Notes under the pieces: model-generated
The model's input: the letters and a program-made list of their open reading frames with translations, nothing else
The model's database searches: none
Told to the model about the DNA's origin: nothing
In this document: piece after piece, positions 35,844-44,897 of the stretch
How positions within the stretch are numbered: the stretch's first letter is position 1
Layout of the letters: the number at the start of each line of letters is the position of its first letter
Program-made: the position numbers and the translations under genes
From: Streptomyces sp. NBC_00878
Lineage (GTDB): Bacteria; Actinomycetota; Actinomycetes; Streptomycetales; Streptomycetaceae
DNA length: 64,000 nt
NCBI RefSeq assembly: GCF_026341515.1
Contig: NZ_JAPEOK010000001.1
Span: forward strand, 1,178,001 to 1,242,000
Direction: 5' to 3'

Positions 35844-36890
35844 TTACGCCGAGGCGCGCCGAACCAGTGTCGTCGGCAGGACGACACTGGACGGCGCCCC
35901 CGCCAATCCGCCGGAGGCCGACGCGGAACCGGTCCGGTCGAGCCCCCGCAACAGCAGCCGCGCCATCAGCCGGCCCATCTCCTCTATGTCCTGCCGGACC
36001 GTCGTGAGCGGTGGGTCGGCCTGCTCGGTGAACGGCAGCATGTCGTCGAAGCCGACCACGGCGACGTCCTCGGGCACCCGCCGCCCCCGCTCCCGCAGGA
36101 CGCGCATGGCGCCGACCGCCGTGAGGTCGTTGGCGGCGAACACCGCGTCCAGGTCGGAGCAGCGGTCGAGGAGTTCCCGCATCGCGCGCTCGCCGCCCCC
36201 CGGGGTGAAGTCGCCCTCCGCGATCAGCTTGGGGTCGACGTCCCCCATGACGTCCCGGAACCCGTCGAGCCGGTCGACCGCCGAGGTCTGGTCGAGGGCG
36301 CCGGTGATGTGGCCGACGCGCCGACGGCCCAGCCCGACGAGATGACGTACGGCCTCGCGGGCGCCGCCCCGGTTGTCGCAGTCGACGTACACCGCGCCGC
36401 GCGAACCGTCGCTCCAGCCGGGCCGCCCGCCGTACACCGTCGGCACACCGTGGATGAGGCCGGGCAGCGGGTCGTCGAGGTGCAGCGAGAAGACGAGCGC
36501 GCCGTCGACATGGCCGCCGGCGAGATAGCGGCCCACGCGCGCGTGGTCGGCGCGCCCCTCGGTGAGCAGCAGTACGAGCTGCGAGTCGTGAGCCGTCAGT
36601 TCCTTGCTGATGCCCCGGAGCTGAAGCGCGAAGAAGGGGTCCGCGAAGACTCTGGTCTCCGGTTCGGCGATCACCACGGCGACGGCGTCGTGCCGCCGGG
36701 TGACGAGGCTGCGCGCCGCCTGGTTGGGCACATAGCCGAGTTCGTCGACAGCCCGTCTGACGCGCTCGACCAGGGGCTCCCGCACACCGTCGCCGCCGTT
36801 GACGACACGCGACACGGTGGCCCGGGAGACGCCGGCCCTGGCGGCCACGGCCTCCAGTGTCGGGCGGGGCTCTGTCGACTGCTCGGTCAC
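35844..36890 (-). CDS. LacI-family transcriptional repressor
   Basis: 348 residues. The HTH is PTLEAVAARAGVSRATVSRVVNGGDGVRE at residues 10-38, followed by the hinge helix NQAARSLVTRR. The periplasmic-binding-like effector domain then follows (VAVVIAEPETRVFADPFFALQLRGI; DAVFAANDLTAVGAMRVLRERGRRVPEDVAVVGFDD). GTG 36890 has GAGGAG 8 bases upstream. A GAGAGCGCTCCC site 60 bp upstream suggests autoregulation. The same site precedes the adjacent GH64 gene, its probable target; the effector would be a glucan oligosaccharide by inference. Confidence 0.9.
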   Translation of the reverse strand: MTEQSTEPRPTLEAVAARAGVSRATVSRVVNGGDGVREPLVERVRRAVDELGYVPNQAARSLVTRRHDAVAVVIAEPETRVFADPFFALQLRGISKELTAHDSQLVLLLTEGRADHARVGRYLAGGHVDGALVFSLHLDDPLPGLIHGVPTVYGGRPGWSDGSRGAVYVDCDNRGGAREAVRHLVGLGRRRVGHITGALDQTSAVDRLDGFRDVMGDVDPKLIAEGDFTPGGGERAMRELLDRCSDLDAVFAANDLTAVGAMRVLRERGRRVPEDVAVVGFDDMLPFTEQADPPLTTVRQDIEEMGRLMARLLLRGLDRTGSASASGGLAGAPSSVVLPTTLVRRASA

Positions 36891-36949
36891 CTCGGGGCTC
36901 CTCAGGGCGGCGGTTGCCGATCAGGATAGCCGCCGTTGGACCCACCGTT

Positions 36950-36961
36950 GAGAGCGCTCCC
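36950..36961. promoter_or_regulatory. Operator upstream of the LacI-family gene
   Basis: GAGAGCGCTCCC differs at one base from the palindrome at 34320-34331. It lies 60 bp before the regulator start, consistent with autorepression. Confidence 0.6.
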
Positions 36962-37019
36962 TGTTCAAGCGGTCGAGCGCGTAGTCCCTGGAAAACCGCC
37001 GTGCCCGCACACCGGGCAC

Positions 37020-38006
37020 TCAGTGCTCGTGCGGCTCATGGGGCTCGTAGCCCGGGATCGTCCCGTCCGTCTTCTTCACCAGGAACAGGCCCGCCATCCC
37101 CATGTCGGAGTGGCTCTGGACATGGCAGTGGTACATCCACGCCCCGGCCCCGACGCCCTCCCCCGCGATCACCTGGAAACCGAACGAGTCGGCGGGTCCC
37201 ACGATCTTGTTGTCGATGACCTGGCTCGGGTCGTCGGGGCCGGTCAGCAGCCCGGTGCGGTTGTCCGCCCAGCGGTGACCGTGCATGTGGAAGGTGTGGT
37301 AGTACTCGCCGTGCGTGATCATCACGAACTCGACGCGATCGCCCACCGTGGCCGCGAAGTCGGGGCTCTGGTGACCGGGCTTGTTGTTGATCGTCATGTC
37401 GTTGAAGACGATCGTGTACGTCGTGTCGGGGAGGATGTCGCCCTGGCGACGGACGATCACAGGACCGTAGAGGCCTTTGCGGAGGCCCCCCGTGCCGTGC
37501 TCGGTGCCGACGACGTGGTCGTGGTAGTGCCAGTAACCCGCGCTGCCCGCCCGCCAGGTGCCGTCCTTGCGGCGGCCCGGGGCGTGGGTGCGCCAGGTGT
37601 ACGTGCGCGTGTCGCCCGGCTCGACCTGGGACCTGCTCAACTTCGTGCCGTCGCTGGAGATTTCGTAGTCCAGGCCGTGGACGTGCAGACTCGCCGCCAC
37701 GTCCATCGTGTTCTCGACCTCGATGTGGGCGGTGTCGCCCTCGTTGAGTTCGATGAGCGGGCCGGGGATCGAGGCCTTGCCCTTCTCGAAGCCGTAGCCC
37801 ATCTGCCCGTCGGCGAGCTTCTCGATGTAGAGCTTGAGGTGCTTCACCTCGCCGCCCGCGGGCGCGGTCCGCGCCGGGCTGTCGGCGGAGGTCGCGTCCT
37901 GCGCGGCCACGAGCGACAACGATGTCGCGACCGTGGCCACGGCGGCCCCGCCCAGCATCATCCGCCTGCTGAGGCCGCGTCTGTCCATGCCGTCCGTGGT
38001 GCCCAT
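37020..38006 (-). CDS. Small two-domain laccase (multicopper oxidase, SLAC-type)
   Basis: 328 residues, exported by Tat ([25 protein letters not shown]). Streptomyces small laccases are trimeric two-domain oxidases of phenols that reduce oxygen to water. All copper motifs are present: [29 protein letters not shown] and [18 protein letters not shown]; the last supplies the type 1 Cys, His and axial Met. ATG 38006 has GGGGGAG 7 bases upstream; an in-frame TTG at 38021 is less likely. The His-rich tail EPHEPHEH may bind copper. Divergent from the ThuA-dehydrogenase gene, which also leads a redox set. Confidence 0.92.
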   Translation of the reverse strand: MGTTDGMDRRGLSRRMMLGGAAVATVATSLSLVAAQDATSADSPARTAPAGGEVKHLKLYIEKLADGQMGYGFEKGKASIPGPLIELNEGDTAHIEVENTMDVAASLHVHGLDYEISSDGTKLSRSQVEPGDTRTYTWRTHAPGRRKDGTWRAGSAGYWHYHDHVVGTEHGTGGLRKGLYGPVIVRRQGDILPDTTYTIVFNDMTINNKPGHQSPDFAATVGDRVEFVMITHGEYYHTFHMHGHRWADNRTGLLTGPDDPSQVIDNKIVGPADSFGFQVIAGEGVGAGAWMYHCHVQSHSDMGMAGLFLVKKTDGTIPGYEPHEPHEH

Positions 38007-38152
38007 GCCGAACTCCCCCAACCGGGTGCGGAATCAACGGAATTGACGGATCGAAGGAACCGAGTGACAGAGCCGAACCGGGGAGACGGTAGTGGCATCA
38101 GCCGCGTTTATCCACACCCAGGACAAAGTTCGTGCGATCCCGGTCATACCTA

Positions 38153-38181
38153 TTGGCGAGTTCCGCGAAAAGGTCTAGCTT
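38153..38181 (+). promoter_or_regulatory. Candidate promoter of the ThuA-sugar dehydrogenase operon
   Basis: TTGGCG (38153-38158), 17-bp spacer, TAGCTT (38176-38181). Ends 30 bp before the proposed start codon. Confidence 0.5.
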
Positions 38182-38211
38182 CCATGGCGCTGTTGCTGTG
38201 ACCGAGGAGGG

Positions 38212-40740
38212 ATGGGTGAGCACATGCGGCGCACTCCGCATCAAAAGCCCTTTGCCGTACGAGGGTTGAGCATCACCAGACGCAGAGCGAGACACCGGGG
38301 CTGGGCGGCCGTGCTGGCCGCCGGAGTCGTCACCGCGGGTGTCCTCTCGGGACCGGCCGCGAGCGCGCGCCCGGCACCCTTACCGCTGACAACGATGTCG
38401 ATCAAGTCGCCGCCCGGCGGCGCCGATGTACGGGTGCTGGTCTTCCACGGGTCCGCGGCGAACGGCGAGGAGTCGCCCGTCGTCAACGCCGGGATCGAGG
38501 CGATCGAGGACATCGGTCTGTCGGGTCCGGCCGCGCAGCGCTACGAGGTCGAGGCCACGGACGACGCCTCGGTCTTCACCGACGAGACGAAGCTCGGCGG
38601 CTACAACGCCGTCGTCTTCCTGACCGGCGGCGGAGACATCCTCGAACCGGAGCAGGAGTCCGGCCTTGAGGCGTACATGGAGGCGGGCGGCGGTTTCGTC
38701 GGCATCCATGACGCGGCCCGCGCCGAGCCCTACTCGGACTGGTTCACCGGGCTCGTCGGCGCCCGTCCGGCTGCGAGCAGCCCAACCGCCGTACAACGGG
38801 CGACCGTTGAGGTCGGTGACCGCCAGCATCCGGCCACGAAGGAACTCCCGCTCCAGTGGAAGCGCCCCGACCAGTGGCTGAACTGGGTCAAGAACCCGTC
38901 CGGCGACGTGCACACCGTCGCCCGCGTCCGCGAGTCGACGTACCAGCCGGGCGACAGCAAGAACGGCGCGGACCACCCGGTGTCCTGGTGCCGTGACTAC
39001 GACGGCGGCCGTTCCTTCTACACAGGTATGGGCGGCACGGTCTCCTCGTACGACGAGACGGACTTCCGCGCCCATCTGCGCGGGGCCCTCCTGTGGACGA
39101 CCCGCATCGCGCAGGCCGACTGCAAGGCCACGATCAACGCCAACTACAAGGCGGAGCGCCTGACCCAGCCCAACCAGCCGGGCCAGAACGACCAGATCGG
39201 CGAGCCGCACGGCCTGGTCACCGCGCCGGACGGACGCGTCTTCTACATCGGCCGGGGCGGCACCGACTCCTCGCAGCCCGTGATCACCGACTGGAACAAC
39301 CCGGACATCGGCAAGGGCAGGGGCGAGATCCACGTCGACGACCCGAAGACCAAGAAGGTCACGCTGGCCGGCGCGCTCACCGTCTTCGGCAACAAGGGCG
39401 GCGGCGACGAGCTCGTCAAGGTCGAAGAGGGGCTGCTCGGCATCGAGTTGGACCCGCGGTTCGAGGAGAACGGCTGGGTGTACCTGCACTACACGCCCCA
39501 CTCCCGGATCAACCGCGACACGCGGATGGCCGAGCGCTACGTCTCCCGCTTCACGTTCAACTCGACCACGAACAGGCTGGATCTGAACAGCGAGAAGGTC
39601 CTGCTGAAGTGGCCGGTCCAGATCCACAGCTGCTGCCACTCGGGCGGCGGCCTGGCCTGGGACTCCAAGGGCAACCTCTACATCGCGACCGGCGACAACA
39701 ACTCCAGCGGCTTCAGCGACGGTTACTCGGGCAACAACCCTCAGCCGAACTACAAGGGCGTCTCCTTTGCGGACGCGCGCCGCACGGCGGGCAACACCAA
39801 CAACCTCAACGGCAAGATCCTGCGCATCCATCCGGAACAGGACGGCACGTACACGCTGCCCGAGGGGAACCTCTTCACCGGCAAGGAGACCGCAGAGGGC
39901 GGCGGCAAGACGCGCGGCGAGATCTATGTGATGGGTGTCAGGAACCCGGCGCGCATCTCCGTCGACAAGAAGACCGACACCCTGTACGCGGGTTGGGTCG
40001 GCCCGGACGCCCCTGCGCCGTCGACGACCTGGGGGCCGGCGAAGTACGACACGTTCGCCGCGATCACCAAGCCGGGCAACCACGGCTGGCCGTACTGCAT
40101 GGGCAACAAGCAGCCCTACCGGGACCGCAATCTGCCCGATCCGTCGAAGCCGCTCGGCTGGTACGACTGCGACAAGCCGAAGAACGAGTCGCCCAACAAC
40201 AACGGTCTCGTCAACCTGCCGCCCGTCACCTCGAACACCATCTGGTACTCGCCCCAGGGCGGCGGCCCGGACTACCCGCGCGACGCGAACGGCATCCCGT
40301 CGTACAAGACGGAGGACCAGAAGTTCCTGCTGCCGTGGCTGAAGGGCGGCGGACAGGCGGCCATGGACGGGCCCGTCTACCGCTACGACAGCACGTCCGC
40401 TAGCACCGCGAAGTGGCCCTCGTACTGGGACGGCAAGTGGTTCGTCGGCGACTTCTACGACGCCGACCAGCCGCGGCACGCCGTGGTCCTCGACCCCAAA
40501 ACGGCCGGGCAGGGCGGCATTCCGGTACACGCCGAGACGCTGAAGAAGATCATCCCCATCGGCAACGACGGCATCAAGAACCTCATGGACTGGAAGTTCG
40601 GCCCCGACGGCACGCTGTATGTCCTCGACTACGGGCGCGGCTTCTTCACATCGGACTCCAAGTCCGCGCTGTGGCAGGTGACGTACAAGGGCGGCGGCCC
40701 CACGCCTGCCACCGATCAGCTGGCCAGGGAGGCGCAGTGA
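38212..40740 (+). CDS. Secreted ThuA-domain / glucose-sorbosone dehydrogenase-like fusion
   Basis: 842 residues with a signal segment ending near ASA-RP (residue about 53). Residues about 70-300 form a ThuA-like class I glutamine amidotransferase fold (RVLVFHGSAANGEESPVVNAGI; GGFVGIHDAAR; YDGGRSFYTGMGGT). Residues 320-830 form a six-bladed PQQ-dependent sugar dehydrogenase-like propeller (EPHGLVTAPDGRVFYIGRGG; LLGIELDPRF; HSCCHSGGGLAWDSKGNLYI; NPARISVDKKT; NLMDWKFGPDGTLYVLDYG). Such proteins oxidise sugar hydroxyls. ATG 38212 is very near GAGGAGG, while ATG 38224 is 13 bases away; both remain possible. Codon 57 is TTA, implying bldA control. The stop overlaps the next gene. Confidence 0.85.
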   Translation: MGEHMRRTPHQKPFAVRGLSITRRRARHRGWAAVLAAGVVTAGVLSGPAASARPAPLPLTTMSIKSPPGGADVRVLVFHGSAANGEESPVVNAGIEAIEDIGLSGPAAQRYEVEATDDASVFTDETKLGGYNAVVFLTGGGDILEPEQESGLEAYMEAGGGFVGIHDAARAEPYSDWFTGLVGARPAASSPTAVQRATVEVGDRQHPATKELPLQWKRPDQWLNWVKNPSGDVHTVARVRESTYQPGDSKNGADHPVSWCRDYDGGRSFYTGMGGTVSSYDETDFRAHLRGALLWTTRIAQADCKATINANYKAERLTQPNQPGQNDQIGEPHGLVTAPDGRVFYIGRGGTDSSQPVITDWNNPDIGKGRGEIHVDDPKTKKVTLAGALTVFGNKGGGDELVKVEEGLLGIELDPRFEENGWVYLHYTPHSRINRDTRMAERYVSRFTFNSTTNRLDLNSEKVLLKWPVQIHSCCHSGGGLAWDSKGNLYIATGDNNSSGFSDGYSGNNPQPNYKGVSFADARRTAGNTNNLNGKILRIHPEQDGTYTLPEGNLFTGKETAEGGGKTRGEIYVMGVRNPARISVDKKTDTLYAGWVGPDAPAPSTTWGPAKYDTFAAITKPGNHGWPYCMGNKQPYRDRNLPDPSKPLGWYDCDKPKNESPNNNGLVNLPPVTSNTIWYSPQGGGPDYPRDANGIPSYKTEDQKFLLPWLKGGGQAAMDGPVYRYDSTSASTAKWPSYWDGKWFVGDFYDADQPRHAVVLDPKTAGQGGIPVHAETLKKIIPIGNDGIKNLMDWKFGPDGTLYVLDYGRGFFTSDSKSALWQVTYKGGGPTPATDQLAREAQ

Positions 40741-42971
40741 CGACTGTGACGGGCATGCGAAAGCGAAGAACTGGACGACTGTGGACGGCACTTGTGGCGT
40801 CGCTGCTGATGGTGCTCGGGCTCGCCTCCACCTCGGCGTCCGGCCAGACCGACGGCGCTCCGGCCGGCCCGGCTGCGGCCGCGCAGACGCTCACGTGGAC
40901 GGCCGGGGACGACATCTCCACGTACGTGTCCGTGCCCGCCACGGCGGTCGAGGGCGCGACGACGATCGTCTTCGAGAACAGCAAGGCGACCGGCAACACC
41001 ACCGGTATGCCGCACACGTTGACGTTCGACGTCTCCGATCCGGAGTACAACAACGACGTACCGCTCAACATCCTGGCCAATCCCAACGACGACCAGGGCG
41101 GCAGGCACACGGCCGAGGTGACCCTGACGCCCGGCCGGTACCGCTACTACTGCACCATCCCCGGCCACGGTCAGATGCAGGGCATCCTCGTGGTCACCGA
41201 GGGCAGCGGCGACGACACGACGGCGCCCGAGACCGCGGCGGACGTGAGCGGTACGCGGAACGCGGACGGCGCGTACGTCGGTTCGGCGACCGTGACGCTC
41301 AGCGCGAAGGACGCGGAGTCGGGCGTGGAGCGAATCGAGTACGCGATCGGTGACGCGGGCGCCTGGCAGCCGTACACGACACCCGTGGTGGTCGATCAGG
41401 TCGGTGCCCACAAGGTCCGCTACCGAGCGGTCGACAAGGCCGGGAACATGGCTGCCGAGAAGGCGGAGTCGTTCACGGTGGTGGCCAAGCCGACGGACGA
41501 CACGACTCCCCCGGAGACGTCGGCGTCCGTGACCGGCCAGCAGAACCCGCAAGGTGAGTACCTTTCCATGGCGACCGTCACGGTGACGGCCTCCGACACC
41601 GGCTCGGGCGTCAACACCATCGAGTACGCGCTCGGTGACGCGGCTGCCTGGCAGCCGTACACCACGCCGGTGATGGTCCACGAGGTGGGCACGCACAAGG
41701 TGCGGTTCCGGGCCACGGACAAGGCGGGCAACGCGGCGGCCGAGAAGTCCGTCTCGTTCACCGTGGTCACACCGCCCGCCGAGGACACGACTCCCCCGGT
41801 GACCGGCGTGAGCGTCGACGGCACGAAGAACTCGTCCGGGGCGTACATCAACAACGCCAAGGTGACGGTGACCGCGACGGACGCGCACGGCTCGGGGGTC
41901 GCCGCGATCGAGTACGCGCTCGACGGCGGTCCGTACCTCGCCTACACCGCTCCCGTGGTGGTCGACCGCGTGGGTGCGCACACGGTGGCCTACCGTGCGC
42001 GAGACAAGGCGGGCAACACCTCGGACGCCCGTACGGTGAACTTCACGATCGCCCCGGGCGGCGGCGTTCCGGCGCCCAACTGTGCCGAGTACGACGAGCG
42101 GTTGACGGTCATCGTCGGCACGGTCGACACGGGCGTGCCGAACCGGATCACCAACAGCCGTTGCCGCATCAATGAGTTGATCGAGGACGAGAAGGAATGG
42201 ACGTCCCACGCGCTGTTCCTCAAGCACGTGACGACGGTCCTGAACACCCTCCTCAAGGAAGGTGTCATCGTCCAGCGTGAGTACGACCTGATCGACGAGG
42301 CGGCGAAGGAGTCGGGCATCGGCAAGCCGGGCCAGACCGAGGGGTACCGGACGATCCTCGACGGTACGCCGGCGTCGTTCGCCAAGTGGCAGCAGGTGGG
42401 CGGCGGTTCGTTCGGTCTGAACGCCGACGGGTCGATCACCTCGGGCACGTCGAGGGACGGGCTCGGCATGCTGTGGTTCCCCGAGCGCAAGTACGGGGAC
42501 TTCTCGCTGAAGCTCCAGTGGCGTGACGACGCGCCGGGCACGGGCAACGCCAACTCCGGTGTGTTCGTGCGGTTCCCGGGGGTCCACGGCCATCCGGAGG
42601 AGTCACGGCCCGAGTGGGTCGCCATCAAGTACGGGCACGAGGTGCAGGTCCTCGACCGTCCCGACGGCGACATGTACAAGAGCGGTTCGATCTACGGCTT
42701 CGACCGGGTGGGCCTGGCCGGTGCCGGCGTCACCCAGAAGGGCACCTGGAACGACTACGAGATCCGAGTGGTGGACCAGCACTACTCGATCTACCGCAAC
42801 GGCGTGCTGATCAACGAGTTCGACAACACCGGCGGCCAGGACTTCACCCCGCCGCGCTCGGACGACCCGGGCACGGACGGGCGGCGGTTCGCCTCCGGCT
42901 ATGTCGGACTGCAGGTGCACGGCACGACGGACGTGGTCTCGTACCGGGACATCAGGATCAAGGAGTTGTGA
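40737..42971 (+). CDS. Secreted cupredoxin / triple Ig-like / DUF1080 3-keto-disaccharide hydrolase-like protein
   Basis: 744 residues from GTG 40737 (GGGAGG 4 bases upstream), overlapping the previous stop. After a signal peptide comes a cupredoxin domain (residues about 45-155) with type 1 copper ligands in MPHTLTFDV and YYCTIPGHGQM. Three Ig-like repeats of about 95 residues follow, each opening with DTTxPxT and ending in KAGN-type strands. After a linker helix region, the C-terminal 205 residues match DUF1080 (LWFPERKYGDFSLKLQWR; GNANSGVFVRFPG; KYGHEVQVLDRP; VGLQVHG), a laminin-G-like fold with 3-keto-glycoside hydrolase members. Works with the upstream dehydrogenase outside the cell, by inference. 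Confidence 0.82.
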   Translation: MTTVTGMRKRRTGRLWTALVASLLMVLGLASTSASGQTDGAPAGPAAAAQTLTWTAGDDISTYVSVPATAVEGATTIVFENSKATGNTTGMPHTLTFDVSDPEYNNDVPLNILANPNDDQGGRHTAEVTLTPGRYRYYCTIPGHGQMQGILVVTEGSGDDTTAPETAADVSGTRNADGAYVGSATVTLSAKDAESGVERIEYAIGDAGAWQPYTTPVVVDQVGAHKVRYRAVDKAGNMAAEKAESFTVVAKPTDDTTPPETSASVTGQQNPQGEYLSMATVTVTASDTGSGVNTIEYALGDAAAWQPYTTPVMVHEVGTHKVRFRATDKAGNAAAEKSVSFTVVTPPAEDTTPPVTGVSVDGTKNSSGAYINNAKVTVTATDAHGSGVAAIEYALDGGPYLAYTAPVVVDRVGAHTVAYRARDKAGNTSDARTVNFTIAPGGGVPAPNCAEYDERLTVIVGTVDTGVPNRITNSRCRINELIEDEKEWTSHALFLKHVTTVLNTLLKEGVIVQREYDLIDEAAKESGIGKPGQTEGYRTILDGTPASFAKWQQVGGGSFGLNADGSITSGTSRDGLGMLWFPERKYGDFSLKLQWRDDAPGTGNANSGVFVRFPGVHGHPEESRPEWVAIKYGHEVQVLDRPDGDMYKSGSIYGFDRVGLAGAGVTQKGTWNDYEIRVVDQHYSIYRNGVLINEFDNTGGQDFTPPRSDDPGTDGRRFASGYVGLQVHGTTDVVSYRDIRIKEL

Positions 42972-42991
42972 TCAGCTGCGACCAGCTGTGA

Positions 42992-44026
42992 TCAAGGAGT
43001 TGCAGGGCCGTTCTCCTTCTTGTTCCTGGCCCTGCTCGGCTGTACCCGCTTGGGCTCACCCGGCATCTTCGGGTACTCGGGCGGGTACGGCAGATCGCCC
43101 AGGCCGTGGTCGTGTTCGTCGCGGCTGGCGAGTTCGAGCAGGGCTTCGAGGGAGTAGGCGCGGTCGTCCATGTCCGCGTGCACGTCGCCGAGTTGGGCGA
43201 AGCGCGCGGGCATGGTCGCGAGGTCGAAGTCACGGGGGACGGCGTCGGGGACCTCGTCCCAGGTGAGGGGTGCCGACACCGGGGCGTGCGGGCGGGGGCG
43301 TACGGAGTAGGCGGAGGCGATGGTGCGGTCCCGGGCGGTCTGGTTGTAGTCGACGAAGATCTTCGCGCCACGCTCCTCCTTCCACCAGGCCGTGGTCACC
43401 TGCTCCGGCATCCGCCGCTCCAGCTCGCGCCCGACGGCGATGGCAGCCCGGCGGACCTGGGTAAAGGTCCAGCGGGGCTCGATCGGCACGAAGACGTGCA
43501 GACCACGCCCTCCGGATGTCTTGGGAAAGCCACGCAGATCCCCGTACTCGTGAAGCACTTCGCGCAACTCGTGGGCGGCGCGGACGGCGTCGGCGTAGCC
43601 GGTGCCGGGTTGCGGGTCGAGGTCGATGCGCAGTTCATCGGGGCTGTCGACGTCATCACGGCGTACGGGCCAGGGGTGGAAGGTCAGCGTGCCGTACTGG
43701 GCGGCCCACAGGACGGCGGCGGCCTCGGTCGGACACATCTCGTCGGCGCTGCGCCCGCTGGGGAAGGTGATGTGGGCGGTGGGGATCCAGTCGGGCATGT
43801 TCTTCGGCGCCCGCTTCTGGAAGAACGACTCGCCGGTCACTCCGTCGGGGTAGCGCTCCAGGGTGGTGGGCCGGTTCCGCAGGGCGCGCAGAATGCCCGG
43901 GCCGACGGCGATGTAGTACTCGGCGAGGTCCCGCTTGGTGAAGCCGCGCTCAGGGAAGAAGACCTTCCCCGGACTGGACAGCCGCACCGTCCGCCCCGCC
44001 GCCTCCAGCTCCACCGCGTCTCCCAT
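42992..44026 (-). CDS. LigD-type NHEJ polymerase (primase-polymerase domain protein)
   Basis: 344 residues, the stand-alone equivalent of the LigD polymerase domain that fills and extends ends during Ku-dependent end joining. Markers: VRLSSPGKVFFPERGFTKRDLAEYY, RPTTLERYPDGVTGESFFQKRAP, catalytic acids in DELRIDLDPQPG, and TSGGRGLHVFVPIEP, EERGAKIFVDYNQTARDRTIASAYSVRP. ATG 44026 starts exactly at the domain. The 3' end carries a 34-bp duplication: GATCAAGGAGTTG occurs at 42956-42968, inside the convergent gene, and again at 42990-43002. A matching ligase gene lies 2 kb away; no Ku gene is in the window. Confidence 0.9.
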   Translation of the reverse strand: MGDAVELEAAGRTVRLSSPGKVFFPERGFTKRDLAEYYIAVGPGILRALRNRPTTLERYPDGVTGESFFQKRAPKNMPDWIPTAHITFPSGRSADEMCPTEAAAVLWAAQYGTLTFHPWPVRRDDVDSPDELRIDLDPQPGTGYADAVRAAHELREVLHEYGDLRGFPKTSGGRGLHVFVPIEPRWTFTQVRRAAIAVGRELERRMPEQVTTAWWKEERGAKIFVDYNQTARDRTIASAYSVRPRPHAPVSAPLTWDEVPDAVPRDFDLATMPARFAQLGDVHADMDDRAYSLEALLELASRDEHDHGLGDLPYPPEYPKMPGEPKRVQPSRARNKKENGPATP

Positions 44027-44368
44027 GCGAGCCACGGTAGGCGCAGTGGGCGCGGCTCGCATATTTGGGTGCATGGTCCGTATCGGGCGGATGGGGCGAT
44101 CGCTGCGCCGATGAGGCATGGCTTGGATTAGTGCACATGTTCGATGCGGCTGGGGTCCAGGGTGCGGCGGTTGTGACACTTGGCGCTGGTTGGCCATGCG
44201 CATCGATCGTTGGGTTGCCACTGGAGTCCAGCGCCACTAGGACTGTGACTGAGCGGCTGATCTGCCCTCTGAATGCTTGAGTTGTTCGTCAGCGCCGCAG
44301 TTGACCCGGCTGAACACGGACCACGGTTTCCGTGCGGCGATCGACCCCGGCGGAGTTCGGTCTCCCGC
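44027..44368. other. 342 bp without a recognisable gene
   Basis: G+C and third-position bias are lower than in the genes on either side. No frame gives recognisable protein, and no long hairpin or repeat was found. It may be eroded coding sequence, in line with the damaged methyltransferase next to it. Confidence 0.4.
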
Positions 44369-44725
44369 TCAGTAGCCGGGCGGGATCCGGTCCTGCGGCC
44401 CGTCGGCCACCTCCGCTGCGCCTTCCTCCATCTGCGCCCTCTTGGCCACGGCCGGGTCGGTCGAGTCCGAGACCAGCTCCGCGATACGCAGAGTGCACTC
44501 CCACTCCGTCAGCTTGCCTTTGATTACCACCAGGTATGACTCCTGGTCGGCGAAGCGGTACACGCGGCGCCGCTTCTCGACGATATTTTTGCTCGGTAGA
44601 TACGTGTGGAGGACGGCACGGAGCTCCTCCCGTGCCTGGTCCTTCGTTTCCCTCCCACGGCAGATGAACTCGGTCCTGTACGACTCGCCGTTGTAGTACT
44701 GCGCGATCACGGCCCAGTTGCCCAT
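44369..44725 (-). CDS. Hypothetical protein, 118 residues
   Basis: I do not recognise this protein. It starts MGNWAVIAQYYNGESYRTEFICRG and continues with TKDQAREELRAVLHTYLPSKNIVEKRRRVYRFADQESYLVVIKGKLTEWECTLRIAELVSDS, an alternating strand-helix-strand pattern of a small alpha/beta domain, then a disordered tail. ATG 44725 has GGAG 5 bases upstream, and the third codon positions are less G/C-rich than neighbours, suggesting recent arrival. Divergent from the frameshifted methyltransferase, as in some actinobacterial peptide-natural-product neighbourhoods; no such pathway is visible here. Confidence 0.55.
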   Translation of the reverse strand: MGNWAVIAQYYNGESYRTEFICRGRETKDQAREELRAVLHTYLPSKNIVEKRRRVYRFADQESYLVVIKGKLTEWECTLRIAELVSDSTDPAVAKRAQMEEGAAEVADGPQDRIPPGY

Positions 44726-44897
44726 ACTCACTCCCCCTCGGTGCCGCCGTCAGTCAGCCACAGCTCAGCCGCTGGGACAAGAGCAATACAGACCGTGGGG
44801 TGGCCGCCACGCGGTGGCGGGTGGGACGAGCGACTGACCAGCGCCGGACGGGACGAACCAGAGTCGAGACCGCAGCGGCCAACCATCTCTGAGCAGA

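Noticed and set aside
37020..42971. Antibiotic biosynthetic gene cluster around the laccase
   Set aside because: No polyketide synthase, peptide synthetase, terpene cyclase or lanthipeptide synthetase is present anywhere in the window.
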